Both the position numbers and the translations under genes were made by a program. Shown in pieces: positions 7,941 through 15,321 of a stretch of 43,032 nucleotides of DNA (positions are counted from its first letter, which is position 1; every line of letters begins with the position of its first letter). The notes under the pieces were generated by a model. That model was not told the origin of the DNA. It worked only from the letters and a program-made list of their open reading frames with translations, and did not search any database. The DNA comes from an uncultured SAR86 cluster bacterium (GTDB lineage: Bacteria > Pseudomonadota > Gammaproteobacteria > Magnimaribacterales > D2472): the NCBI GenBank assembly GCA_902528215.1, contig CABZRR010000010.1:1-43032 (forward strand). The letters run 5' to 3'.

Positions 7941-7969
7941 TTGTTAGAAAATTCATGATTCGTTATAGT
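7941..7969 (+). promoter_or_regulatory. Sigma70-type promoter for the SDR pair
   Basis: TTGTTA (7941-7946) and TATAGT (7964-7969) are separated by 17 nt and lie about 40 nt upstream of the ATG at 8011, in the 159-bp divergent intergenic space. Spacing is ideal and hexamers match consensus at 4/6 (-35) and 5/6 (-10). Assigned by inspection only. Confidence 0.5.
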
Positions 7970-8010
7970 GGATTAGTTAGAATTTTAAGAATAAATTTTT
8001 ATAAATAGAT

Positions 8011-8775
8011 ATGTCGACTAATAAACCTCAACCTTTGGCAGTGATCACTGGCGGAGCCTCTGGAATTGGTCTAGGCGCAGTAAAACGTTTTTTAAAAGAA
8101 GGATATGAGGTGTTGAGCTTAGACGCTAATAAAGAAGCTGGAGATAAATCAATCAATGACCTTAAATCAGATACATACAAATTAAATTTTACTCATTGTG
8201 ATATAACAAATCATTCTCAAATTGAGTCTATTTTTAATGCCTTATTAGAGGAAAAACGCCCTGCTCAAGTATTAATTAATTGTGCAGGCATCAGCCCAGC
8301 ATTGAATCCCTTGCATGAATACTCAGTAGATGAATGGCTCAAAACTATAGACATAAATTTACATGGAACTTTTTATGCCTGTAGAGAATTCTTAAAGCTT
8401 GCTACTGCGATGAACATTGAAGAAGGTTCCATTGTGAATGTGGCATCGATAATGGGAACAAGAGCCAGTGCAGCTCAAGCTTCGTATGGTGCCTCCAAAC
8501 ATGCCGTGGTTGGTCTCACCAAATCAATTGCGCAAGACTACGCAACGATGAACATAAGGGCAAATGCAATCGGTCCAGGTGTCATAGATACGCCAATGAA
8601 TTCAGAATTGATGAAAGATGAAAATGTCATGCAATACCTTTTGCAAAGAGTTCCTATGAAAAGAGTGGCTTCTGCAGATGAAGTGGCTAATTTAATATAT
8701 TTTTTAGCATCATCAGATGCATCTTATATTACAGGATCTTATTACCCCATTGATGGTGGGTATCTTGCAAGCTGA
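8011..8775 (+). CDS. Short-chain dehydrogenase/reductase (classical SDR)
   Basis: A 254-aa classical SDR. Cofactor motif TGGASGIGLG, an Asp after the second strand (SLDANKE) indicating NAD(H) preference, NCAGIS as the NNAG-equivalent, and the catalytic set Ser146, Tyr159 and Lys163 in ASYGASKHAVVG. The C-terminus ends SYYPIDGGYLAS, a typical SDR tail. It oxidises or reduces a secondary alcohol or ketone. The next SDR starts inside its last codons (overlap about 23 nt), so the two are co-translated. It faces away from the acyl-CoA operon and may serve the same pathway; the substrate is not readable from sequence. Confidence 0.92.
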   Translation: MSTNKPQPLAVITGGASGIGLGAVKRFLKEGYEVLSLDANKEAGDKSINDLKSDTYKLNFTHCDITNHSQIESIFNALLEEKRPAQVLINCAGISPALNPLHEYSVDEWLKTIDINLHGTFYACREFLKLATAMNIEEGSIVNVASIMGTRASAAQASYGASKHAVVGLTKSIAQDYATMNIRANAIGPGVIDTPMNSELMKDENVMQYLLQRVPMKRVASADEVANLIYFLASSDASYITGSYYPIDGGYLAS

Positions 8776-9589
8776 TATTTTTACAAATAAAACTGTCTTA
8801 ATTACAGGTGCTGCCAGTGGAATTGGTAGAGGCTTGGCATTGCATGCTGCAAAACTTCAAATGAATGTAGTCTTAATGGACCTCAACAAAAATGGTTTAA
8901 GTGAGACTCATAGCCTTATGGCAGATTGTCCATCGATGATCATCCAGTGTGATGTATCTAACTTAGAAGACTTTGCAAAAGCGAAAGAACAAATTGAAAG
9001 TGAGTTTGGCACAGTTCATTTCCTATTTAATAACGCAGGAATCTTTTTAGAAGGTAGAGCATGGAAAGCAGACCAAAAAAACTGGCAACGAATTATTGAT
9101 GTAAATTTAATGAGTATAATTTATGGCTTAAATCTGTTTGTTGATGAGATGGTTGCTAGCCAAGAACGCTGTCACATTATTAATACATCATCCATGGCAG
9201 GTATCATTGTTGGCCCTGCGCTTGCTCCTTATACAACGACCAAGCATGCAGTTGTGGGTTTAACCCGAACCTTGCATGAGGATTTAGTAGACAATGATAA
9301 GGTTGGGGTGTCTGTACTCTGTCCTGGATTAGTTCAAACCAACATCATTGAAAGAGATCACCTTGGATTAGATCTTGACGAATCCTCAATTGACCAACAC
9401 GAAAGCGCCAAGAATAATGCTCAATGGCTTGCTAATGGCGTTAAAGAAGGCATGAGTCCTGAAGACTTAGCTATCATTGTTTTTAAAAAAATTGAAAATG
9501 ATGAATTTTGGATATTAACTCATCCAGAGTTCGTAGAGGTTTACTCAGGTTACTCAACGGAACTTATTGAATCAACAACCAAAGAATAA
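8753..9589 (+). CDS. Short-chain dehydrogenase/reductase (classical SDR)
   Basis: A 278-aa SDR from the ATG at 8753. An upstream in-frame ATG at 8717 would add 12 residues of out-of-frame overlap, and a TTG at 8765 just after a GGTGGG stretch is a further possible start. Motifs: TGAASGIGRG, NAD-type Asp (VVLMDLNKNG), FNNAGI, and catalytic Tyr160/Lys164 in YTTTKHAVVG with SS upstream. The C-terminal extension (about residues 215-278, with 'GMSPEDLAIIVFKKIENDEFWILTHPE') is a pattern seen in a subgroup of SDRs that ends with a 'F.I.THPE' segment. The same type of C-terminus occurs in the partial SDR at the right window edge. It converges on the phytase gene with 2 nt between stops. Confidence 0.88.
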   Translation: MVGILQADIFTNKTVLITGAASGIGRGLALHAAKLQMNVVLMDLNKNGLSETHSLMADCPSMIIQCDVSNLEDFAKAKEQIESEFGTVHFLFNNAGIFLEGRAWKADQKNWQRIIDVNLMSIIYGLNLFVDEMVASQERCHIINTSSMAGIIVGPALAPYTTTKHAVVGLTRTLHEDLVDNDKVGVSVLCPGLVQTNIIERDHLGLDLDESSIDQHESAKNNAQWLANGVKEGMSPEDLAIIVFKKIENDEFWILTHPEFVEVYSGYSTELIESTTKE

Positions 9590-9591
9590 AA

Positions 9592-10638
9592 CTACTTACT
9601 TTTATTTATAAATTTAAGAATGGGATTAAAAGGAACAATTTTAAAATTTTGATTCTTCAGCTCTTTTCCATCAAAGTTGTAACCGTCCTGAGCAACAAAT
9701 AGACCTTTGGAAAATTTACCTCTTAGATTGTAATTGGTGACGTCGATCCCATCAGTTTCTGATGTGCCGTCAATGCCTTGGGGGTCATCGTCAATAGTAA
9801 AACTTGAGATAAATTCGTGAGGATAAATTCGATTATAAACGTTGAATTTATTATCTCCTTGGGATGAAAGTAAAATATAACCCTCTTTTTCAGAAGTTTT
9901 ATAGATTGTAAGCCCCTCTGGATCACCGCCAATATTTCCCTCTCGAGAATCCACAATGAAGGGACTTTCAAATGGAAATTCATTATTTAAGTTGTAGGTT
10001 TTTAAAACTCCATTCACCTCTTCTTCTGAAATAAAAACCGTTTTATTTTCATCATCAAAAACGCAACCCTCTGATTCGCCTCCATTACTGAAAGTTCCTA
10101 TGAGTGTTCGAGTCTGGGGTACCCACAACTCAACGCGAGGACCCTTATCCTCTGTAATAAAAACAATGGGCACTCCATCTATTAAGCCAGCACAAATACC
10201 ATAGACATCTATATTAGTAGGTATGGTTATTGACTGCGTAGATAAATCAAAAAGGTTATCTGAATAATCAATATTTTTAAAAAATTCTTGCTGATTAAAT
10301 TCCCAAAACTCAATTGATTGAGCTGTTCTATTTGATGCAGCTACATAAATTTTATTATCAGCCTGTCTAACGTCTATGTTATTTATTTCGCCTAAAGAAG
10401 CATATGAAATTTTTTCTCCAGAAAGATTATATAAATAAACTCCTGCTCGCTTATCAGTTCCAAAAATAAGTGATTGCGCTGGATTACTAAAATTTATAAC
10501 TATTGCTGGATCATCTGCGGCATCTCCACTCGATGCAACAGGCTCTGTCTCAGCAATTGCATTAATCAAGTAATCACTGGAGCAACTTGCTAAAAAGAAA
10601 ATACTTAAAGAGAAGATGAGCTTTACAAACCAAGACAT
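9592..10638 (-). CDS. Beta-propeller phytase-like lipoprotein
   Basis: A 348-aa protein. It begins with a lipoprotein signal peptide: hydrophobic core LIFSLSIFFLASC with the lipobox Cys at residue 19. The following sequence matches the 3-phytase (BPP) beta-propeller family: DDPAIVINFSNPAQSLIFGT, 'KRAGVYLYNLSGE', 'GICAGLIDGVPIVFITED', 'EGCVFDDENKTVFISEEE' and 'GGDPEGLTIYK', with several acidic calcium-site residues. Such enzymes release phosphate from inositol phosphates, here presumably at the cell envelope. It is the third gene after pit and porin (40-nt gap) and so belongs to a phosphate-scavenging operon. No family motif appears broken; substrate range is uncertain. Confidence 0.85.
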   Translation of the reverse strand: MSWFVKLIFSLSIFFLASCSSDYLINAIAETEPVASSGDAADDPAIVINFSNPAQSLIFGTDKRAGVYLYNLSGEKISYASLGEINNIDVRQADNKIYVAASNRTAQSIEFWEFNQQEFFKNIDYSDNLFDLSTQSITIPTNIDVYGICAGLIDGVPIVFITEDKGPRVELWVPQTRTLIGTFSNGGESEGCVFDDENKTVFISEEEVNGVLKTYNLNNEFPFESPFIVDSREGNIGGDPEGLTIYKTSEKEGYILLSSQGDNKFNVYNRIYPHEFISSFTIDDDPQGIDGTSETDGIDVTNYNLRGKFSKGLFVAQDGYNFDGKELKNQNFKIVPFNPILKFINKSK

Positions 10639-10677
10639 GTCTACATTGTAACGCTAATATAAAATCATTGGAAAATT

Positions 10678-11616
10678 TTAAAATTTATATTCTAGCCCTA
10701 TGGAAAAAATGTCTCTCTCTTTTGAATTATTGGATGACTCCAATTGAGAATAGAATGTAAAAATTTTAAGATATTTTTTAAATTGGTAATCATATCCAAT
10801 TGTGGTTTGTCTTCCTGTGCTTATCTTCATGTTTGATGATGAGCGTTGAATTTTAAACGTTCCCTTGGAACTTATTTTTCTGGATAAACTAGTGACATGT
10901 CCACTATCACTTTGACCTGATACAAGATTTTTAGTTTTTTGAGCCAACAATCCAATCTTAAATTTATTAATTGGAATTAAGATTGAGATTCTCGAGCTAT
11001 CATAACCTTTCATTGATTCATCAATTCCTATAGCTGCTTGAAAGGCATCGCCAGAAAAATTTATTGAATAAGATTTATATTTTTTTCCTGATGAGGGATT
11101 TTTAATACTATTAAATGTTGCAGAAATCATGTTTTTGTATTTTGGGGTTGTATAACCAATAAAATCTTCAAGCCGATTTTCGCCATGTAGAATATTTTTA
11201 ATATCGGGTGCAAGATCATTAAATAAATCAATTTTTAATTGAGACTTCTTAAGCGCTGAATCGTGGGTGCCTGCAAAAAGTGTCCCTATATTTGATTTAA
11301 TACCAAGGAATGTATTCCGCTGTTTGAGAGTACCATCATCTCCTCTAGCCTTTCCATCTACAGGATCAAACTGATACTCTGCTTGATAAATTAATCTAAG
11401 ATTAGAATTTTCAGAAAAAGAATACTCACCTTTTAGCCCTAATCTTGAAGAATTATTTTTAATATCAGTTTTGGTTCCCATGACATCATTGGAAAAAGAC
11501 TGAGCATCAACAAATATTTTTCCGTACCAGGTAGGCGATGCAAAGACACTATTGCCTAATAAAAAAAATGAAAATGCAATAATAAATACCTTATTTATAA
11601 AATATCTAGAGGGCAC
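10678..11616 (-). CDS. Gram-negative porin, likely phosphate-related by context
   Basis: A 312-aa outer-membrane protein with a signal peptide (hydrophobic FIIAFSFFLLGNSVFA, cleavage about residue 27) and mature start SPTWYGKIFVDAQSF, typical of 16-stranded general porins. Alternating beta-strand patterns continue to a C-terminal Phe (SIGLEYKF), the usual BAM recognition end. The start codon is GTG, preceded by AGGA-type ribosome-binding sequence, and lies 3 nt after the pit stop. Placement between pit and phytase suggests it admits phosphate or small phosphoesters under phosphate limitation; anion selectivity is inference. It is on the short side for the family. Confidence 0.82.
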   Translation of the reverse strand: MPSRYFINKVFIIAFSFFLLGNSVFASPTWYGKIFVDAQSFSNDVMGTKTDIKNNSSRLGLKGEYSFSENSNLRLIYQAEYQFDPVDGKARGDDGTLKQRNTFLGIKSNIGTLFAGTHDSALKKSQLKIDLFNDLAPDIKNILHGENRLEDFIGYTTPKYKNMISATFNSIKNPSSGKKYKSYSINFSGDAFQAAIGIDESMKGYDSSRISILIPINKFKIGLLAQKTKNLVSGQSDSGHVTSLSRKISSKGTFKIQRSSSNMKISTGRQTTIGYDYQFKKYLKIFTFYSQLESSNNSKERDIFSIGLEYKF

Positions 11617-11619
11617 TTC

Positions 11620-12870
11620 CTACACTCCGAAAATAATCCTGAGTAAAACGTAAAATAAAACGGTAAATGCAGCTCCAGCTGGAATTGTTACTAACCAAGA
11701 GGCAATAATTCTTTTTATTGATGAAAAATCTAAATGCTCAGCACCCTTAGCTAAACCAACACCAATTACTCCTCCAACCAGTGTATGAGTTGTTGAAATT
11801 GGAAAGCCTAAATATGATGCAGCAACAACTGTTGATGCTGTAGCCATCTCAGCTGAAAATCCAAGACTAGGTGTCAGGGCTGTAATTTTTCTGCCAACTG
11901 TTGTAATAACTCTTGATCCAAGAGTGGCTAAACCAAAAACAATTCCAATCGCTCCAATAAATAGGACCCAGGGACTAATAGCAGCTTTAGATCCGATTTC
12001 TCCAGTGTCTACAACACTTACAATTGCTGCCAAAGGACCAATTGCATTCGCAACATCATTTGATCCATGTGCAAAGGCCATAGCACTAGCGGACACAACC
12101 ATTAATATACCGAAAGCAAATTCAATGCCGCCCTCTCGCATAATTTGTTTTTTATTGGTTCTTAAGAAAAAAGCGGTTGCAAGCCCAACTATTGAGCTAA
12201 ATATTGCAATAAATAAATAGACTTCATTATCAGTGAACTCAACTCCAACATGCTTTAAGCCCTTTCTTGCAGTAACAAGTGAAATGACTACAGCAACAAG
12301 AAAGCTATAAAAAGGGATGTACCTTATCGCAGCTTCACCGGGATTAGATCTTTCTAAAATAAGTTTTTTAGCAGAAATATACAAACCAAACGCTAATGTT
12401 GCCGAAAATAATGGAGATGTGACCCAACTCATAGCAATATTACCTACTTTGCTCCATGAAACAGCGTCAACGCCTTTGGTAATCAAAACAAATCCAACAA
12501 TTGAACCAACAATAGTATGAGTGGTTGAAACTGGCCAACCTCTTAAGCTAGCTAAATACAACCAGGTTCCTCCAGCCAGAAGCGCTGAAAGCATTCCAAT
12601 AACAAAAATATTTGTTTGATCTGCGTATAACTCTGGATCAACAATCCCTTTTCTGATGGTTGAAGTAACCTCTCCGCCAGCTAAAAATGCTCCAAGAAAT
12701 TCAAATATTGCTGCAATAATTATGGCTTGTTTTATAGTGATAGCTCTACTTCCAACTGATGTTCCCATTGAATTGGCAACGTCATTTGCCCCGATGCCAA
12801 ACGCCATGAAAAAACCAATGAAACCAGCTATAAGTAATATTGTGAAAGGATCTAAAAATAAAGTTTCCAT
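11620..12870 (-). CDS. pit: Inorganic phosphate transporter, PiT family
   Basis: A 416-aa polytopic membrane protein with the two PiT signature repeats: GANDVANSMGTSVGSRAIT (about residues 27-45) and GSNDVANAIGPLAAIV (from about residue 269). Each half also carries a 'P(V/I)STTHT(I/L)VG' motif (GWPVSTTHTIVGSIVG and GFPISTTHTLVGGVIG). PiT carriers import phosphate with H+ or Na+. It is the first gene of pit-porin-phytase. A PhoB-box-like site lies about 115 nt upstream (12985-13002), suggesting induction by phosphate starvation, unlike the housekeeping role of E. coli Pit. The common DUF47 partner is not adjacent. Confidence 0.95.
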   Translation of the reverse strand: METLFLDPFTILLIAGFIGFFMAFGIGANDVANSMGTSVGSRAITIKQAIIIAAIFEFLGAFLAGGEVTSTIRKGIVDPELYADQTNIFVIGMLSALLAGGTWLYLASLRGWPVSTTHTIVGSIVGFVLITKGVDAVSWSKVGNIAMSWVTSPLFSATLAFGLYISAKKLILERSNPGEAAIRYIPFYSFLVAVVISLVTARKGLKHVGVEFTDNEVYLFIAIFSSIVGLATAFFLRTNKKQIMREGGIEFAFGILMVVSASAMAFAHGSNDVANAIGPLAAIVSVVDTGEIGSKAAISPWVLFIGAIGIVFGLATLGSRVITTVGRKITALTPSLGFSAEMATASTVVAASYLGFPISTTHTLVGGVIGVGLAKGAEHLDFSSIKRIIASWLVTIPAGAAFTVLFYVLLRIIFGV

Positions 12871-12896
12871 ACTTTGAAATGTAAGATAGTTAAAAT

Positions 12897-13073
12897 ATGG
12901 ATCTTATTAGAGAAGATTTATGTGAAAATATGATTAATTCTTTGAAACAATTTTTAGTTTGTTTGCAACAAAACTATGAAGCAAGTGACCTAAAAATGAC
13001 ACAAATATGCCTAAAAATAATTTCTGATCTTAGAAAAATTTTATTTTTAAGAGAAATAGACTATAGCTGTTAA
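12897..13073 (+). CDS. Candidate 58-aa ORF in the pit leader region
   Basis: An ATG-initiated 58-codon frame beginning MDLIREDLCENMINSLKQFL and ending LREIDYSC. It has amphipathic helical character and three to four Cys. It lies in the otherwise empty interval upstream of pit, on the opposite strand, and overlaps the last 27 nt of the 41-codon minus-strand ORF. The PhoB-box-like site at 12985-13002 falls inside it. I do not recognise a family, and only 26 nt separate its ATG from the pit ATG, leaving little room for a promoter. It may be a chance frame. Confidence 0.22.
   Translation: MDLIREDLCENMINSLKQFLVCLQQNYEASDLKMTQICLKIISDLRKILFLREIDYSC
12985..13002 (-). promoter_or_regulatory. PhoB box-like site upstream of pit
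   Basis: Read on the minus strand the site is GTGTCAT-TTTT-AGGTCAC: two heptamers separated by 4 nt (11-nt period), against the PhoB consensus CTGTCAT-N4-CTGTCAT. The first heptamer matches 6/7 and the second about 4/7. It lies 115 nt upstream of the pit ATG and points towards pit. The nearby phoB gene makes a Pho-regulon role plausible. Confidence 0.5.
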
Positions 13074-13172
13074 AACTACCCACATTGATAGAAATCCAAA
13101 CAATTGCATTTCATGTGCTTTTGAAGCCTTTGGTAGCAAGCCATGTTGCTTAAGAATTTTTTTTGTATTCAT
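13047..13172 (-). CDS. Putative 41-aa single-helix membrane peptide next to a PhoB-box array
   Basis: An ATG-initiated 41-codon frame. The N-terminal half is basic and soluble (MNTKKILKQHGLLPKASKAH) and the C-terminal half is a single hydrophobic helix (about residues 24-40, LFGFLSMWVVLTAIVYF). This is the design of many small inner-membrane regulatory peptides. Its ATG lies 16 nt downstream of a three-repeat PhoB-box-like array (13189-13217) oriented towards it, so the transcript would be nearly leaderless. I know no family. Support comes from composition and from the regulatory site; ribosome-binding sequence is weak. Confidence 0.45.
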   Translation of the reverse strand: MNTKKILKQHGLLPKASKAHEMQLFGFLSMWVVLTAIVYFS

Positions 13173-13188
13173 ATTTACTGTTTCTATG

Positions 13189-13217
13189 GTGACACATTTA
13201 TGTCACAATAATGACAC
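13189..13217 (-). promoter_or_regulatory. Triple-repeat PhoB-box-like array
   Basis: On the minus strand the site reads GTGTCAT-TATT-GTGACAT-AAAT-GTGTCAC: three heptamers starting at exactly 11-nt steps (13217, 13206 and 13195), one helical turn apart, as in tandem PhoB sites. Matches to CTGTCAT are 6/7, 5/7 and 5/7 on the minus strand and weaker on the plus strand. Downstream on the minus strand is CATAGA as a poor -10 candidate, then the ATG of the 41-aa ORF. On the plus strand it would face the TetR gene at 13285, with TATTTT 7 nt after the last repeat. Confidence 0.6.
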
Positions 13218-13284
13218 AATACACTATTTTTTTTTATTGTGCTAGTTTAATTGTTTTTTTTACAACAAATGTCGATAATAAATT

Positions 13285-13878
13285 ATGCAAAAACCAAAAC
13301 AGAAAAGAAGCATTGAACGCATAAAAAAGATTTTAGATGCATCTAATGATCTGTTAGAAGAAAGCAACATCGAATCACTGACTATTGCAAAGATTTCTAT
13401 GTTTGCTGGTTTAAAACGTACCTCAACATATAAATTTTTTGAAACTCCTGATGAAATCAAGTCAGCTCTAATTAAAAGATATTTGGAGGATTGTAATCAA
13501 TATCTCAAAAGTAATTTAAGTCAAAACCCTGAGGCGGATTACATGCTTTGTTTAAAGGAATGTGTGATTTTAATTATTGAATTCTATCGAAATAATCCGG
13601 GAGCTCAAAAACTACTATTAGAAAATACTGTCTCGCCTCCCATGCCGAGTTCTGATCTATATGAAATTGCAGAGACCATTCAAATGCATATTGAGCAATC
13701 TATCGGGCTACCAAGTATGTTTAACAAGTCTGGTGTATTTCTAGTTGTGACTCAAATCATTGTGTCTATTCTCTCACTAGACGTCAAAGAGACCACTAAG
13801 CTAACTGAAGTTGGATTAAATGAAGCGGTGAGAGCTGCAAATGCTTATCTTTTGAGCTGCATCGCCACACCTGCCTAA
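13285..13878 (+). CDS. TetR/AcrR family transcriptional regulator
   Basis: A 197-aa protein with an N-terminal TetR helix-turn-helix: the helix RIKKILDASNDLLEE, then 'IESLTIAKISMFAGLKRTST' and 'YKFFETPDEIKSALI', corresponding to the usual 'I..IA..AGVS..T.Y.HF..K..L' pattern. The C-terminal ligand domain is all-helical and not recognisable. It would bind an operator as a dimer and release it on ligand binding. It converges tail to tail with the SnoaL-like gene (4-nt overlap) and lies within the phosphate genes, so its targets may be neither pit nor ppk2. The PhoB-box array lies 68 nt upstream and might also influence it. Confidence 0.85.
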   Translation: MQKPKQKRSIERIKKILDASNDLLEESNIESLTIAKISMFAGLKRTSTYKFFETPDEIKSALIKRYLEDCNQYLKSNLSQNPEADYMLCLKECVILIIEFYRNNPGAQKLLLENTVSPPMPSSDLYEIAETIQMHIEQSIGLPSMFNKSGVFLVVTQIIVSILSLDVKETTKLTEVGLNEAVRAANAYLLSCIATPA

Positions 13879-14357
13879 GGTCTCCCAGCAAAAATAACCT
13901 TTAGCAAATCTTCTTCTAATTCCAAGTTAATTGAAGAACATCCAACAAATGTTGTTTCCTTGATTAACCATTTATTATCAATTTTTTGATATACGTCATG
14001 ATACTCACCTTGCAAGGTTGTAATTGTCTTATCATTTGTATTTATTAAATTATAGGTTAGCGCCCATTTTCCAGTAGCATTTTCGGCATCAATGATATTA
14101 ATTAGTGGGTTATGTGCATGATGAGATTCAAGCATGTAGTCATGACATGCAGCTTCTTGGAAAACAGCTGCTAGCTCATCTCTATTTAAAAAGGAGCCAA
14201 CTGGACCATAATCAATCATGCATTCAGAGGCCACAAATGTTTCAATCATTGCATCGACATCTTTTGAATCGCATGCATTTAGATATGTGTGTTTCAAATT
14301 CTGAATAGCTAAAGTATCTTCTAATGCTTGAACACGTTTTTCTAGATCTTTGTTCAT
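13875..14357 (-). CDS. SnoaL-like (NTF2-fold) protein
   Basis: A 160-aa protein starting MNKDLEKRVQALEDTLAIQN, followed by 'LKHTYLNACDSKDVDAMIET' and 'ASECMIDYGPVGSFLNRDEL', the arrangement of SnoaL_4-type NTF2-fold proteins (N-terminal helix, then Y/D residues lining the pocket). The C-terminal part has 'ATGKWALTYNLINT', 'GEYHDVYQKIDNKWLIKETT' and a short tail. Relatives include ketosteroid isomerase-like dehydratases and uncharacterised catabolic proteins. It overlaps the TetR stop by 4 nt on the opposite strand. It resembles the partial protein at 1-458 in general layout; function is unknown. Confidence 0.8.
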   Translation of the reverse strand: MNKDLEKRVQALEDTLAIQNLKHTYLNACDSKDVDAMIETFVASECMIDYGPVGSFLNRDELAAVFQEAACHDYMLESHHAHNPLINIIDAENATGKWALTYNLINTNDKTITTLQGEYHDVYQKIDNKWLIKETTFVGCSSINLELEEDLLKVIFAGRP

Positions 14358-14484
14358 ATGAATATATTAATACTTATTCGGAACTTATTATAAAATTTTA
14401 TTTTTCTTAAGTTAAAAAATGCAATCTCAAGCTACAATAACTATTTAATAAATTCTTTATTAGATAAAACCTTAAATATTATTT

Positions 14485-15321
14485 ATGCTCATTTCATTTG
14501 ATCAAAAAGAATATCAAAAACTCAACGATAAATCGTATCAACTTGAAAAAAGAAGGCTTCAAATTGAACTTCTAAAGCTTCAAGAGGATGTGATAAAAAA
14601 TAAACGGAGAATTTGTATTGTTTTAGAAGGAAGAGATACAGCAGGCAAAAGCTCAGCATATAAATTTTTTACTCAATACTTAATTCCAAAAAACTTTAAA
14701 TATGTAAATCTTGGCATACCAACTAAATGGGAATCTGCACATTGGTTTCAACGATGGAAAAAAGTTATTCCTAAAAAAGGTGAAATAGCCTTTCTTGACA
14801 GATCTTGGTACACAAGAGCATTAACAGAACCAGTCATGGGTTATTGCAGTGAAAAGCAATATAGAGATTTTATGAATCAGGTCCTTTCGTGGGAACAAAA
14901 TCTCATAGATTCTGGAGTTGAAATTATTAAATTTTATTTTTCATTATCTAAAGATCAACAAAAGCGAAGAATGAAAGCTCGCAAACATTCGGAGCTTAAA
15001 TATTGGAAACTCTCTCCTAATGATGAGCGTATCGTCACCAAATGGGATGCATTTACACTATACAAAGAACAAATGTTTGAAAAAACTTCTCCCGATTTTT
15101 CTCCATGGATTGCAATCAACGCTAATAATAAAATGATTGCTCGCCTTACAGCGTTAAGATTTTTACTTAATCAAACAGATTATGAAAACAAAAAACTTTT
15201 GAAACCCCTTACATGGTCAAAAAATATAAATAACTATAAAGTTTTATTAGAGGGAGTTGAATTTAATAACTTAGACTATGAGCAATATAAGATTTTAAGC
15301 AAATATATGGATGATGATTAA
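14485..15321 (+). CDS. ppk2: Polyphosphate kinase 2 (PPK2) family protein
   Basis: A 278-aa PPK2 of the single-domain class. The Walker A motif is EGRDTAGKSS (Lys55), the Walker B is FLDRSWYTRA (Asp105, Arg106), and 'KDQQKRRMKARKHSELKYWK' is the lid region; NLGIPTKWESAHWFQRW matches the family core (usually 'P..WY..RW'). PPK2 enzymes phosphorylate nucleotides using polyphosphate, or run in reverse. The variant TAGKSS replaces the more usual AAGKGG. The stop overlaps the ppx ATG by 1 nt (TAATG), so the two are translationally coupled. The direction of the reaction in the cell cannot be decided from sequence. Confidence 0.92.
   Translation: MLISFDQKEYQKLNDKSYQLEKRRLQIELLKLQEDVIKNKRRICIVLEGRDTAGKSSAYKFFTQYLIPKNFKYVNLGIPTKWESAHWFQRWKKVIPKKGEIAFLDRSWYTRALTEPVMGYCSEKQYRDFMNQVLSWEQNLIDSGVEIIKFYFSLSKDQQKRRMKARKHSELKYWKLSPNDERIVTKWDAFTLYKEQMFEKTSPDFSPWIAINANNKMIARLTALRFLLNQTDYENKKLLKPLTWSKNINNYKVLLEGVEFNNLDYEQYKILSKYMDDD

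Noticed and set aside
13260-13460. 66-codon minus-strand frame opposite the TetR start
   Set aside because: Shadow of the helix-turn-helix coding region; no start signal or recognisable sequence.
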